Of a stretch of DNA of 64,000 nucleotides, positions 33,262 to 42,500 are shown in pieces. The notes under the pieces are model-generated. The model was not told where the DNA came from, did no database searches, and worked only from the letters and a program-made list of their open reading frames with translations. How positions within the stretch are numbered: position 1 is the first letter of the stretch; every line of letters begins with the position of its first letter. The translations under genes were made by a program, and so were the position numbers. This DNA comes from Prevotella sp902465605 (lineage in GTDB: Bacteria > Bacteroidota > Bacteroidia > Bacteroidales > Bacteroidaceae): assembly GCA_902465605.1 (NCBI GenBank), contig CABQNT010000003.1, positions 1 to 64,000 of the forward strand, read 5' to 3'.

Positions 33262-33292
33262 CAAATGTAGCCTTTTTTTACATGACATGCAA
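33262..33292 (-). promoter_or_regulatory. nusB operon promoter
   Basis: Minus strand TTG (33290-33292), 20 nt, TACATTTG (33262-33269), 28 nt before the nusB ATG. Confidence 0.8.
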
Positions 33293-33330
33293 GCAATCTT
33301 TCTGGATAATAGCAATTTTTTACAGAAACT

Positions 33331-33361
33331 TTGCATATCTCAGATAATTCAAGTAACTTTG
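33331..33361 (+). promoter_or_regulatory. rplY operon promoter
   Basis: TTG (33331-33333), 20 nt, TAACTTTG (33354-33361). Leader to rplY about 170 nt. It diverges from the nusB promoter. Confidence 0.75.
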
Positions 33362-33539
33362 CAGCGCTTTTTTGAGCGCATCAGTGACACCGACGCATGT
33401 CGTAAAAGTAGGGGAGAGGAGTCATGCTCCGCCTATTGCTCTTACTGACAGCATCGGCCAAGCAGGAGAGTCCTGCGTCTCTGTGTGATGGCGAATTAAG
33501 GCAATGAATGTTCAACAACTTAATTTAGAGTAACACATT

Positions 33540-34193
33540 ATGAAAGAGATTAATGTATCAGGTAAGAAGCGTCAAGACCTTGGAAAGAAAGCTTCTAAAC
33601 AATTGAGAAAAGAGGGTTATGTACCCTGTAACATTTACGGTGCAGCACAGGCTGACGGCAAACCCGAAGCATTGGCTTTCGCGGCTCCCATGTCAGAGTT
33701 GCGCAAGGTGGTGTACACACCGCATATCTATGTCATCAACCTCAATATTGATGGCGAAAGTCATACCGCCATCTTGAAAGAACTGCAGTTCCATCCTGTG
33801 ACGGACGCACTGCTCCACGTTGACTTCTACGCTGTGAACGACCAGAAGCCTATCACCATCGGTATTCCGGTGAAGTTGGTTGGATTGGCACAGGGTGTAC
33901 GCGATGGTGGACGCATGAACCTGTCTATCCGCAAGGTGAACGTTACCGCTCCTTACCAGCGTATTCCAGAACATCTGGACATCGACGTTACCAACTTGAA
34001 AATCGGCAAGAGCATCAAGGTGGGTCAGCTGAATTTTGAAGGATTGGAAATGGCTACATCGAAGGATGTCGTGGTATGCTCTATCAAGATGACACGTGCC
34101 GCTACCATGTCTACCGACACTGAAACAGCTGAAGAGGGTGAAGCAGCCGCTGAGGGCGAAGGTGAAGGCGAAGCTGCACCAGCAGAGGCTTAA
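33540..34193 (+). CDS. rplY: 50S ribosomal protein L25 (TL5/Ctc type)
   Basis: 217 aa. The N-terminal domain (KKRQDLGKKASKQLRKEGYVP, then the NIYG and HVDFYAV segments) binds 5S rRNA. The C-terminal beta domain is the TL5/Ctc extension. The acidic tail of Glu, Gly and Ala has low complexity and is common in this phylum. It is first in the plus-strand run rplY-pth-S4-purN, 31 nt before pth, a pairing found in many bacteria. Confidence 0.95.
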   Translation: MKEINVSGKKRQDLGKKASKQLRKEGYVPCNIYGAAQADGKPEALAFAAPMSELRKVVYTPHIYVINLNIDGESHTAILKELQFHPVTDALLHVDFYAVNDQKPITIGIPVKLVGLAQGVRDGGRMNLSIRKVNVTAPYQRIPEHLDIDVTNLKIGKSIKVGQLNFEGLEMATSKDVVVCSIKMTRAATMSTDTETAEEGEAAAEGEGEGEAAPAEA

Positions 34194-34224
34194 TCAGCCC
34201 GTGATAGTCACGATTATTTAATCA

Positions 34225-34809
34225 ATGGACAAATACTTGATTTGTGGACTGGGAAACCCGGGTGCTGAATACGCGGGAACCCGCCACAACACTGGATTTA
34301 TGGTATTGGACGCTTTTGCCAAGGCGTCCAATATCGTTTTTGAGGATAAGCGTTATGGCTTCGTGGCCGAAACCAGTCTGAAGGGTCGTAAAATCATCTT
34401 GCTCAAGCCCACCACGTTTATGAACCTCAGCGGTAACGCTGTGCGCTATTGGCTCAACAAGGAAAACATTGATCAGCGCCGCTTGCTCGTGGTTTCAGAT
34501 GATGTGGCCTTGCCCTTAGGCGAGTTCCGCCTCAAAGGTAGTGGCAGCAATGGCGGGCACAACGGACTGGGACACATCCAGCAGCTCATCGGCCAGAACT
34601 ATCCCCGTCTGCGCATGGGCATTGGCAACGAGTATCCGCGTGGCGGACAGGTAGACTGGGTGCTCGGTCACTATGATGAGGCGGATATGCAGGTTCTTCA
34701 GCCTGCCATCGACACGGCGGTGGAAATCATTAAGAGCTTTGTCCTGGCTGGCATCGACATCACCATGAACCAGTTTAACCAACAGGGGAAAAAGAAAGGG
34801 GGCAAATAG
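34225..34809 (+). CDS. pth: Peptidyl-tRNA hydrolase
   Basis: 194 aa. GLGNPGAEYAGTRHNTGF at the start contains the active-site His; FMNLSGNAV, VSDDVALPLG and GSGSNGGHNGL are further conserved motifs. It releases tRNA from prematurely dropped peptidyl-tRNA. The tail is Lys-rich and ends at a 9-nt repeat array. Confidence 0.96.
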   Translation: MDKYLICGLGNPGAEYAGTRHNTGFMVLDAFAKASNIVFEDKRYGFVAETSLKGRKIILLKPTTFMNLSGNAVRYWLNKENIDQRRLLVVSDDVALPLGEFRLKGSGSNGGHNGLGHIQQLIGQNYPRLRMGIGNEYPRGGQVDWVLGHYDEADMQVLQPAIDTAVEIIKSFVLAGIDITMNQFNQQGKKKGGK

Positions 34810-34908
34810 CCAATTAGCCCAATTAGCCCAATAGGGCTAATAAGGCCAATAAGCCTAATTGGCCCAATAAGCCTAATAAGCCTAATTGGCCTAATTTGCC
34901 CAATAATC
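34808..34908. repeat. Nonamer repeat between pth and the S4 gene
   Basis: About eleven 9-nt words alternating agcccaatt, agcctaata and ggcctaatt. It fills nearly the whole space between two genes of the same direction, so it should be transcribed. Confidence 0.88.
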
Positions 34909-34911
34909 ACT

Positions 34912-35388
34912 ATGACAGAAACAACCTCCACCACTCCCAACCTTCGTGTCAAGGACACTGGGTCGGCGCGCATTGACAAGTGGCTCTGGGCGGCTCGCAT
35001 CTTCAAGACCCGCACACTGGCTGCTGATGCTTGCAAGAACAATCGTGTGAGCGTCAATGGGGTGAGCGTCAAGCCAAGTCATGTCATCAAACCCGGCGAA
35101 ACGATTGATGTCAAGAAACCGCCCATTACCTATTCGTTCAAGGTGCTCAAGACCATCGAACAGCGGGTGGGGGCTAAGTTCATTCCACAGATTTATGAGA
35201 ATATCACCGATGCCAAGCAGTACGAGCTGTTGGAGATGAGTCGCATCAGTGGATTTGTAGACCGCGCTCGTGGAACCGGACGTCCCACGAAGAAAGACCG
35301 TCGTAGCATGGATGCCTTCATCCGTCCAGCTCTCTTTGGATGGGATGAAGATGAATGGGATGAAGATGATGACGACAACCAACAATAA
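34912..35388 (+). CDS. S4-domain RNA-binding protein (Hsp15-like)
   Basis: 158 aa. Residues 20-80 form the S4 domain (RIDKWLWAARIFKTRTLA, then NNRVSVNGVSVKPSH). The Hsp15 group binds stalled 50S subunits carrying peptidyl-tRNA, which fits the position next to pth. The long C-terminal part has GRPTKKDRRSMD and a strongly acidic end (DEDEWDEDDDD). The ATG follows the nonamer array by 4 nt. Confidence 0.88.
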   Translation: MTETTSTTPNLRVKDTGSARIDKWLWAARIFKTRTLAADACKNNRVSVNGVSVKPSHVIKPGETIDVKKPPITYSFKVLKTIEQRVGAKFIPQIYENITDAKQYELLEMSRISGFVDRARGTGRPTKKDRRSMDAFIRPALFGWDEDEWDEDDDDNQQ

Positions 35389-35416
35389 GGCACAATTAGC
35401 CAAAAACGATAACAGC

Positions 35417-36037
35417 ATGACAGAACGAACCACCACCACAACATCTAAACGGCAACCCTGTAACGTTGCCATCTTTGTTTCCGGCAGCGGTACCAATTGC
35501 GAGAACATCATTCGCTATTTTCAAGATTCACCGCTGGTGCATGTCGCACTGGTGTTGAGCAATAAGTCTGATGCCTACGCCTTGGTGAGAGCCGAAAGGT
35601 TGAACGTTCCTACCATTGTCGTACCCAAGGCCGAGTTCGGTAAGGCCGACGAGGTGCTGAAGCTACTCGATGAGCATCACATCGATTTCATCGTGCTGGC
35701 TGGGTTCTTGCTGATGATTCCCGATTATCTCATCCAGACTTACCACCGGCGCATGATTAACCTGCATCCTGCTTTGCTGCCCAAGTTTGGCGGCAAGGGC
35801 ATGTACGGACACCATGTGCACGAAGCGGTGAAGGCCGCGGGCGAAACCGAGACAGGCTTCACCGTTCATTGGGTCAGTTTGGTATGCGATGGCGGAGAGA
35901 TTATCGCTCAGTTCCGCACCCCACTTCTCCCATCCGATAGTGCCGACGATATTGCGGAGAAAGAGCACCAACTGGAGATGAAGCATTTCCCGCAAGTGAT
36001 TGAGCAGGTTGTTGGGGAATTCTTGGGGAGAGAATAG
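35417..36037 (+). CDS. purN: Phosphoribosylglycinamide formyltransferase
   Basis: 206 aa from the ATG at 35417, 28 nt after the S4 gene; earlier in-frame Met codons lie inside that gene. The folate-dependent formyl transfer fold shows FVSGSGTNCENII near the N-terminus, FIVLAGFLLMIP, and NLHPALLPKFGGKGMYG with the catalytic Asn-His pair. It carries out the third step of purine synthesis. A Thr-rich N-terminal tail precedes the domain. Other pur genes are not in the window. Confidence 0.95.
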   Translation: MTERTTTTTSKRQPCNVAIFVSGSGTNCENIIRYFQDSPLVHVALVLSNKSDAYALVRAERLNVPTIVVPKAEFGKADEVLKLLDEHHIDFIVLAGFLLMIPDYLIQTYHRRMINLHPALLPKFGGKGMYGHHVHEAVKAAGETETGFTVHWVSLVCDGGEIIAQFRTPLLPSDSADDIAEKEHQLEMKHFPQVIEQVVGEFLGRE

Positions 36038-36258
36038 GAATAGTGGGAGTTAGCAGGAGTAACTTGAACTTGGGGGAGTTAGTAGGAGTAACTTGAACTT
36101 AGGGGGAGTTAACAGGAGTAACTTGTAGTTAGCAGAAGTTAACGGACATTAGCTTTGCAAATTAATCACTTCTTTGGCAACGCTATTGTCCGTTAACTTC
36201 TATTTACTCCCCATTAACTCCCGTTACCTCCCATGATCTTCTTTGGCAACGCTAATCT
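36038..36258. repeat. Word repeats and inverted repeat between purN and a barrel gene
   Basis: Three units of ggagtta-gcaggagtaacttgaactt type, then a 14-bp perfect inverted repeat (36135-36148 with 36187-36200, core gttaacggaca), and a 17-bp direct repeat cttctttggcaacgcta at 36169-36185 and 36238-36254. The right part repeats the same words in reverse complement. It lies between converging genes. Confidence 0.82.
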
Positions 36259-39195
36259 CTACCAGTGTCTGCCGCCATGACCGCCCCGGTTGCTCCGGCC
36301 GCCGTAGCGTTGACGATTACCAAAGGAACCTCCTCTTTCGCGCATGCCTTGACGTGCTTGGCGGCCGCCAAAGATGTTCAATCGATAAATCACATGCAGC
36401 ATGGCATAGCTGTTGATGCTGTTGTATTCGGTGTCGCTGCGCCGCATGGCATCAATAGATCTGCTGAAGTTGCTCTGATTGTTCAGGATGTCGTAGAACT
36501 GCAACGACAGTGTGAGGTTGCGCTGTTTCAGCAGACTCTGCGACAACTGCACGTTCCACACCAGCTCGTTGGTGTTCATGGCCTGATCGTTGTAACCACG
36601 ACGACTGTTCTCATGCAAGTCGGTCGACAGACTTGTTCCCCACGGAGCCGTCAGGTTCACGTTGATGCCGTAGGAAAAGCGCCATGTGTCCAGATTACTT
36701 TGTTTTTGCAGTTGGTTGCGCGTGTGGTCATAGTTCACCGATCCATTCAGCTCTACTTCCAGCCATTCGTTGCGGAAGCTCATCCCCAGACGCTCGTTAA
36801 CCGATAGCGACCGTGTGGTGTTCTTCTGCGAGTCGGCTTTGCGGTTGAGGCTGATGTACCCCACACGGTTGTTGTATCCCAGAGAAGTCCACGTGTTAAT
36901 GTTCCATACTCCTGCGGTGTCAATCGAGCAGTTGTACATCAGTCCGCCATTGGTATTCCAGTTGCCGTTGATGTTTTCAGGCCGTGTTGTTCTTCCACCT
37001 GTTTTCTCATCGTAGGTCACCTTTCGACTGATGCTGTTGCGCGTGTTGCCATAGTGCAGATAGCCCATGATGCCTTGCTGATGGCTGGTGATGTAATTGT
37101 TGTAAAACAGGCGGAAGCTGTTGGTGAACGATGGTTTCAGTCCCGGGTTACCTCGGGAGATGTTCAAAGGATTGCTGTCGTCATAAATGTCCAACAGTTC
37201 TGAGATACCCGGTTGCGTGGTGTAGCCTCGATAGTTGATGCGCAGGTTGCTCACGTCCGAGAAGCGATAACGGAAGTCCAGGGTGGGGGTCATGTTGGTC
37301 ACGGTGCGGGTTGTGTCGGCATCCACTCCTTGATAGCGCTGGATGAATTTCGATTTCTGCGGCTGTACCATCAGTCCCACGTTGAAGTCGTACTTGGTGC
37401 GAATCATGCGGAAGCCCAGGTTCACCTCGTGCGTATAATTTTGGTATTGCGAAAAACGACTCAGGTCTTCATCCAGATACGTTTCGTAGGGATGTTCCAA
37501 TCTACTCAGATAACTGTTCCAGTTGCGGTACACAGGACTGAGGCCGGCGAAGAAGTCCTCGCCCAAGTTGCTGAAGTCGTAAGTAGAGCGGTCGCTCTTG
37601 CTGTAGCTGTAGTTGAACTTGTAACTCAGTTGCAAAAACGTGGCCTTCCACAGTGGTTCGCTGTAAGTAGCCTGCACGCTGTAGTTCCAATTCTTAGACG
37701 GTGTGAGATTGTAGCGGTTGGTTTGGTAGGTCGAGTCGTTGCCCAGCGCATTTTTCACCTTATATAAATGCACGTTGCTCATCGTGAGGTTGTTGTTGTC
37801 GCTCTCGTTATAGTGGGCGCCGGCCCTCAAGGTAACGTTGCGACCTTTGTTTCCAAGTCGTCTGTTCAGTTGCAACATTCCGCCGAATCGTTTGTTCTCA
37901 CCGTAGCTGATGCCGTTGTAGTCGCGCCTGTTCACCACCACACTGTCGGCCGCCATCTTGACCAACGATTCGGCTGCCAATGGGTCGCTGGTATGTAGAA
38001 ACGGGTCTTCGTTATACGATGCCGACAGGTTCCAGCTGCGTCCGTCGTTGGTCGAATAACTCAACCTGGGGCGAAACATGATGTTGGTCAGCGTGTCGGG
38101 TGTCCATTCCACTCGCATGTTGGCGTTCCATCGGTTGTTTCGTCCATATTGCTGGTTGACGCTGTTGGAGAACGAACCCACGCGACTGACGAAATTTTCA
38201 GTCGATCTTTTCGTGCCGATGTCACTGTCCGAGTGGTTCCAGCGCACGCTTCCGTCTATTTTCAGCGTGTCTTTCTTTTCGTAGTTCAGGTTAAGGCCCA
38301 CCATTTTGTTGGCGTTCAGTCCGTTTCTTCCTCTTCTAAAACCTCCCCTTCGCCCAAATCCCATGTCGTTGGTATTGTTCGCATTGCCAAAGGCCATGAT
38401 GCGCAGACCGTCTTTGAAATAAGCTGCCATGAGGCGTTCGGCATATCGGTCTTTGGTTCCCACGGCCAGGTCGACGTTGCTAATCATCCCTTTGTTCATG
38501 CCTCGTTTCAAACCAAAGTCAAGCACCGTCTCCTCGTTGCCATCATCAATGCCCGTTACGCGTGCCAGGTCGCTCTTCTCATCATACGCCCTTATCTTTT
38601 CTATCGCATTGGTGGGCAGGTTCTTCATGGCCGTCTTGGTGTCGCCAACCATGAATTCTTTGCCGTCCACCTTAATCTTTTTCACCTCCTTGCCATTGAT
38701 GGTAATCTTCCCATCGTCGTCTACCTGTGCGCCAGGAATGCGCCTCACCAGTTCTTCGGCCACCGACCCTTCCGGCGTGCGGTAGGCCGAGGCGTTGTAG
38801 ATAAAAGTATCTTTCTTCACCACCACCTTCATGGCTTGTCCTGTGACCTGCGCCTCTTTCAGCATCACGGCATCGGGGCGTATGGCCGTTTGTCCCACCT
38901 TCACAGACTCGTTCTTCGTGATGTGGATGTTCTGGATGCTGGTGATGTAGCCAATGCTCGACAGCTTGAGCAGGTACCTGCCGTTGGCGGGAGCCTTCAA
39001 GGTGTAGGCGCCATGCTTGTCAGATACGGCTCCGGTGACAAACGTGCTGTCGGTTTTCAACAACTGTACCGTGGCATGCGTCATCGGCTCGTTCGTCTCT
39101 TTGTCTACCAGTGTTCCTGTAATCTGTCGTTCTTGTGTCCATGCGGCCATTGATATCATCATCAATGCCAGCAAGGTGAGGAGTATTCGCTTCAT
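36259..39195 (-). CDS. TonB-receptor-like outer-membrane barrel protein
   Basis: 978 aa. A signal peptide of about 20 residues is followed by a carboxypeptidase-regulatory-like beta domain (ITGTLVDKETNEPMTHATVQL), a plug-like region (TPEGSVAEELVRRIPGAQVDDDG, IKVDGKEFMVGD) and a long barrel of the OMP_b-brl_3 type. No SusD gene is adjacent, which separates it from the SusC class. The C-terminus ends in a low-complexity Gly/Arg/Asn segment (GGRSNRGGHGGRHW), not in the usual terminal Phe. It probably takes up or secretes an unknown large ligand. Confidence 0.85.
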   Translation of the reverse strand: MKRILLTLLALMMISMAAWTQERQITGTLVDKETNEPMTHATVQLLKTDSTFVTGAVSDKHGAYTLKAPANGRYLLKLSSIGYITSIQNIHITKNESVKVGQTAIRPDAVMLKEAQVTGQAMKVVVKKDTFIYNASAYRTPEGSVAEELVRRIPGAQVDDDGKITINGKEVKKIKVDGKEFMVGDTKTAMKNLPTNAIEKIRAYDEKSDLARVTGIDDGNEETVLDFGLKRGMNKGMISNVDLAVGTKDRYAERLMAAYFKDGLRIMAFGNANNTNDMGFGRRGGFRRGRNGLNANKMVGLNLNYEKKDTLKIDGSVRWNHSDSDIGTKRSTENFVSRVGSFSNSVNQQYGRNNRWNANMRVEWTPDTLTNIMFRPRLSYSTNDGRSWNLSASYNEDPFLHTSDPLAAESLVKMAADSVVVNRRDYNGISYGENKRFGGMLQLNRRLGNKGRNVTLRAGAHYNESDNNNLTMSNVHLYKVKNALGNDSTYQTNRYNLTPSKNWNYSVQATYSEPLWKATFLQLSYKFNYSYSKSDRSTYDFSNLGEDFFAGLSPVYRNWNSYLSRLEHPYETYLDEDLSRFSQYQNYTHEVNLGFRMIRTKYDFNVGLMVQPQKSKFIQRYQGVDADTTRTVTNMTPTLDFRYRFSDVSNLRINYRGYTTQPGISELLDIYDDSNPLNISRGNPGLKPSFTNSFRLFYNNYITSHQQGIMGYLHYGNTRNSISRKVTYDEKTGGRTTRPENINGNWNTNGGLMYNCSIDTAGVWNINTWTSLGYNNRVGYISLNRKADSQKNTTRSLSVNERLGMSFRNEWLEVELNGSVNYDHTRNQLQKQSNLDTWRFSYGINVNLTAPWGTSLSTDLHENSRRGYNDQAMNTNELVWNVQLSQSLLKQRNLTLSLQFYDILNNQSNFSRSIDAMRRSDTEYNSINSYAMLHVIYRLNIFGGRQARQGMRERGGSFGNRQRYGGRSNRGGHGGRHW

Positions 39196-39486
39196 TTGTC
39201 TAGTTTCGTTTACCTTTCGCGTCGACCCTGTTGTGGTTTCCAGGGCCGAGATACCTTATTATATGTGATGTTCAAAAAGCAATAAAGTTTAATTTTGGTT
39301 TGGAAAAATATCAGTGGGGCGCTTTAAAAGGTCTCTTGTTCAATGACATTATTTGCCATAGGACAGAGGATTGGGGATTGGGTGAAAAATCATTGATTTC
39401 GTCTCCTTGTTCCATATATTTTTTGAATCAATCTCCATGAAATTGCATAGTTGTGTCCAAACAGAATTTGATTTATACACAACAAG
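39196..39486. other. Intergenic region, AT-rich
   Basis: No gene and no recognisable promoter. Short frames here have no supporting features. Confidence 0.4.
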
Positions 39487-39520
39487 AGCGCACTCCACCT
39501 GTTTGACAGGGAAGTGCGCC
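39487..39520 (-). terminator. Hairpin downstream of the first GH85 gene
   Basis: GCGCACT (39488-39494) pairs with AGTGCGC (39513-39519), with inner CCTG/CAGG pairing. It lies 50 nt after the stop codon; the T-run after it on the minus strand is weak. Confidence 0.6.
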
Positions 39521-39566
39521 CAATGGCGAAGCACCGCATTATGTGTGCCGCTCTAATCTTTAGTTT

Positions 39567-42500
39567 CTATTTTATTACTACCTTCTTGGTGGTGCCATCA
39601 GAGAACCTCAGAATATTCAGTCCTCGGACTGGTGCATTTAGGCGCATGCCATTTAGGTTGTAAATGCCTATAATATGGCGGTTCTTAGTGGTCTGTACAT
39701 TCTGCACACCAGTCACCGTTGGTAACCCAAATTTAGAAACAGCTAAGATTGTTGCCATTTGTCCATAAGAATAAGAAGTGAACGATAGGCCCTTCACCTT
39801 CTTGCCCTTCTCGATGCCGTCGTAATCGTATTCAAAGATGCGGAAATCGTTCCTGAAGTCGAACTCATCTACTTCTGCTTCACCAAAATCTTGATTAATG
39901 GACATGATGCGCCCTAATCCTGCTACGGCTGTAAGGTCGTTGTCATATCCATACCAGTCTACGGCATTCATGTTCCAAGCCTGACCTTTTGAGTCGTCTT
40001 CATAGATAGGTGTTATCATGATGTCGTTGTTACCACCTCCCGTGCTGGTGTATAGCACATAGATGTGCTCTGCCTCTTCAGGTTGTGCGAATGTCACTTT
40101 ATAAGTCGAATAGGGCTTATCTATCACCAGTGCATTTTTTTGGTCAAATGGAGACAACTTGAAGACATTACCACTCTTAGTGGTAATCATGCGGTCGGTA
40201 CCGACAAGGTGTCCGCCCTCATCTCGCTCAACACTCTTGGTATAGAATGTCCATCCGTTGGCATCAACTGCTGCCGTGACATGTTTATCGGCTGGCAGAG
40301 CTTCCACGATGACATCTTGATTCCAACCCTCTTTTACTTCTACCGGAATGCAGGTTGCTACCGCCGACTTGTTTTGCTCGAACATTTCCACCTCGGCCAA
40401 TGAAGGATAGAACAGCGGATTGAGTGTGCAGACAATAGCTATTTGTTTGGCTGATACGTATTCGGGAAGCATACATTCTAGTACCGATGTCTCTCCGATA
40501 TTTTCAAACGTATGGATGGTAGTCCATCCTCTGTTGCCATCGTCGCTCACTTTAATTTCAATTGTCTTGTTGACCAATCCATCTTGTTCATTGTCGTCTT
40601 TACCTTTGTTGTTGTCAGGGATATGAATCCTTATTTTTGATATGCTCCAAGGTTTGTCGTTGGTAAACACGGCCCAGAAATCGCGTTCGTTCCTGCATGG
40701 ATCTTCTACCATGGCACAAGCCTCCTTTTGTGTGTTACCATCTGTAAGTGCCGTGGTAACATATTTCTTGACGGGCGATCCATATACATAACCATTTGTA
40801 TATTGCAGCAAGTCGGCCTTCAGTCCAGCAAAGGCATTATTGGCCGATGGGTCATCAATGGTTATCTTAATAGATTTTTCCTTGTACGACTTGCCATTGT
40901 GTACCATCACCTTCAGTGTGGCTACGCCCATGTTCTTGCCGGCAGTTACGGGTATGGTGAATTGGTGTGCATCGCGGTTTTCAACGATGTCGCCCACGGT
41001 CAGGTCGGTACCAGTTGCTTCAACCTCACATTCGAAAGGCTCTTCTCGCTGGTCGCCATTCATGTCATAGTCTACCACGATGCTTCGGCTGGTGGACACG
41101 TTCATAGTCATTGTGTCTTCTGCAGTGAGCTTCAGGTTAGAGTTGCTCACACCATAGACTTCAAACTCCCAGATGCGTATAGTCATGCCGTTATCAGAAT
41201 AGGGATTGAGCTTCACGTATCTGGCGGTGGTAGGCATGATGTAATCTTCCTTAATGTTGTCGTATTCACGCCCTTGTTCGTCAACTAGCAGCTTCCAGTT
41301 GATACCGTCTTCACTGAGGTAGATGCGGTATTTGTCAAAGTTTTGATTGTTTTCAGGGCCTGATTTGCAATCGTATATCTTGAAACCGTACACTCGATAG
41401 TCACTTTGTAAGTCGATTACACATTCTTGTGTGTTGTTGATGCTGCACCATTTATTGTGTATGTTGCGTGGGTTGGTTTCTCCATCAATGATGTTTTTAG
41501 GCGATTCTGCATCACCTGTGGCACTGCTGTAAGATACTACTGTTTTGTTCAGTGCTACGTTCTTCACTGTGTTGAGATCGTTCGGCTCCAAAACGTCGAA
41601 CACGCACAACTCTGAGGTAGAGGTGCCAGCTTCGTTGGTGGCCTCTATTTTGACACTTTGTTTGCCAACAGCTTTGGCAATGACGGTAATCGTGTTGTCT
41701 GTAAGCTTGCTACCCTCTTTCAACTGTACTGTTTCCGGCAGTGTCCAATGCCAGCCAGAAGGCTTGCCTGTACCTTTGGCTTTCAGCGTTACCTCTTCAT
41801 CTACTTTTACATAACTTTTACTTGGTACGATGGTAACTTGTGATAGTTGTGCTGCAGGGTAAGCGACATCCAATGTGGAAGGTGTTTGCTCCGTTCCGTC
41901 TTTCATGATTGGAACAACCGAAACTGTCACCTTTTTATCTTTTCCATTCCTGTCAAATGTTGGAATGTAAAATCCTTCTCCGCGCGTTTGTCCAACAAGT
42001 TTCTTCTCACCAGACTCAGATTGGAGATAAACATCGAAGTGATCCAAGTCTGCATTGTTGTCCCAGTCCCATGTTAAACGAAGATCGCCTTTGAATTGTT
42101 CAAATTTTGTTTCGTTCACCAAATTCGTTATGGTCAACTGTTTAGGAGCATAATTGGCAGGTAGCATAGCCATTTCTCCCAATGTAAGCACATACCTAGG
42201 TTGTTCAGAAGCAGCTTTCAAGTTGAGAGCAATCATGTAGATGGTCTGTCCCATCACCGGTGTGAGGTCATACTCTGCTACTGTCCATCCATTTTCATTT
42301 TTCTTTGTCGGGTTGGTCAGGGTGACCATTTTTCCGTCAATCTTGCTTTCGGTGCCCAGTTTTACCTCAAGTGTATTATCGTCAGAGCACTTGTACACCA
42401 ATTTGAACTTGCCTCCAGCTGTCACATCGATTTGTGTCTTGTAAAGGCGCATGAGGTGGTCTCCTGCTGACAGTTTTCCACTGACTGTGAACGAGTTGCT

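Noticed and set aside
38149..39153. 334-codon open frame opposite the TonB-receptor-like gene
   Set aside because: Antisense shadow of a well supported outer-membrane gene; composition is His/Val-rich as expected for a complement strand.
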